Below are positions 63,209 through 64,000 of a DNA stretch of 64,000 nucleotides, piece after piece. The stretch comes from Dasyornis broadbenti (lineage: Eukaryota > Chordata > Aves > Passeriformes > Dasyornithidae): positions 1,927,034 through 1,991,033 of the forward strand of contig VZRN01005622.1 of the NCBI GenBank assembly GCA_013397935.1, read 5' to 3'. The notes under the pieces were generated by a model. That model worked only from the letters and a program-made list of their open reading frames with translations, was not told where the DNA came from and did not search any database. A program made the translations under genes and the position numbers. Within the stretch, counting starts at the first letter, position 1, and every line of letters begins with the position of its first letter.

Positions 63209-63269
63209 ATGACTCAGAAATGGGCAGTTGTGGCTGTTCTCCTTTTCTTGCCAATCAATCTGGTTGCAG
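63209..63269 (+). CDS. Signal-peptide exon, candidate first coding exon of CD160 (partial gene)
   Basis: The exon 63188-63269 has a strong acceptor (pyrimidine-rich tract ending tttctgcag) and a consensus donor (gtaagt). It holds 21 untranslated bases, then an ATG and 20 codons plus one base. The peptide starts MTQKW, has a hydrophobic core (AVVAVLLFLP) and ends in NLVA, a good secretory signal. It ends in phase 1, as signal exons before immunoglobulin-fold exons usually do. In human the gene beyond PDZK1, divergent from it, is CD160, a GPI-anchored or transmembrane Ig receptor of NK and T cells that binds HVEM, so position and strand fit. No Ig exon lies in the remaining 730 bases. The name rests on synteny and phase, not on sequence similarity; another Ig or secreted gene is possible, so no symbol is given. 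Confidence 0.5.
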
Positions 63270-64000
63270 GTAAGTGAAAAGGATCCAAAACTACATTATA
63301 GCACTGTTTGGTACTCTGTATTTCCAAACTGCCAGTACACTGAAACTTTATAATCCATAGAGCAAATGTTTCCTGTTGTTTAGTGGGAACAAAAAGAGTG
63401 ATGTCACCTCAGCTGGCAAAATAATTGTGTGCTTTGCAGAGTGGCACAGGATGATAAACCTGATAGGAATCCAACACTGATCATCTGAAGACACATCTGT
63501 TCCACTGGGACAAGAGCAGGAGTGCTATGATTTCTGTAATTAAAGGGATCCACATATGTCCCTTACTAAACTACAGCTCCAAGTGATCTTGGGTTTTAAC
63601 CACGCCACAGGTGTATGTTCCACAGCTGCCCCAGGTTTTACTGGCACTTCAAGCAAGGCACTTAATTCATTACCATAAGAATTTTTTAAAAAGTAGTTTC
63701 CTCTCCTTTTAAGAGTAAATTTTGCCCTCCCCATCAATTTTTCAAAGCCTGTATTAAAGTGATAGAAATTTATTGCCTAAAAAAGGTGGGGGACTTGCAG
63801 CTCGTCATCATCACTGCCCACAGCAAAAAGGCACCATCTCCACTGCATTTCCAAACTTCAGGGAGGTGGATCTGGAAGTTGAATACTAGTATGTGCCCCA
63901 AGGCTGACAGTAGAGTCAGGAAGTCTGTTTTTAAGGGTGATGAAGCTAAGAGTTTCCTGTGCTTTCACCGCGGTTGTAGCATCCTTTTAATGTCTTTTTT
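63270..64000 (+). other. Probable intron after the signal-peptide exon, to window end
   Basis: No further exon with a cysteine-bearing Ig pattern was found before the window ends. Nothing else was recognised. Confidence 0.4.

Overview
This is vertebrate nuclear DNA, most likely from a bird. The genes have introns with canonical GT-AG borders. Several dispersed repeats look like avian CR1 LINE copies, with the 3' end reading attctatgat and its reverse complement atcacagaatgg. There is also an avian-type ERV long terminal repeat, and the connexin gene encodes the 400-residue lens connexin form known from birds (chicken Cx45.6). No prokaryotic features are present. Everything here was read by eye; no database search was run.

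Layout, left to right. Positions 1-5096 hold no recognisable coding sequence and are the 5' flank or intron of the first gene. GJA8 (connexin 50) is on the plus strand with one coding exon at 5107-6309. Positions 6310-15000 are intergenic and hold an ancient MIR-like SINE (about 9838-10062) and four CR1 fragments, the last ending just before a CpG island. GPR89 (Golgi pH regulator) is on the plus strand. Its 14 coding exons run from 15103 to 31272 and give a complete 455-residue protein. PDZK1 (four-PDZ scaffold) is on the minus strand and convergent with GPR89. Its 8 coding exons run from 39449 down to 32912 and give a complete 519-residue protein. Upstream of PDZK1 lies about 24 kb without a confident coding gene, containing a CR1 copy, a decayed ERV with a 3' LTR (42588-43130), a second CR1 and simple repeats. 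At 63188-63269 there is a plus-strand signal-peptide exon that may be the first coding exon of CD160, judged from gene order and splice phase; the rest of that gene would lie outside the window.

The three complete genes are unrelated in function: a lens gap-junction channel, a Golgi anion channel/pH regulator, and an apical-membrane scaffold. They are linked by synteny. In human 1q21 the neighbours GJA8-GPR89B and GPR89A-PDZK1-CD160 lie in separate, segmentally duplicated blocks. Here a single GPR89 joins GJA8 directly to PDZK1, which looks like the pre-duplication order. I did not find a previously undescribed biological system; the items worth a second look are modest and listed as findings.
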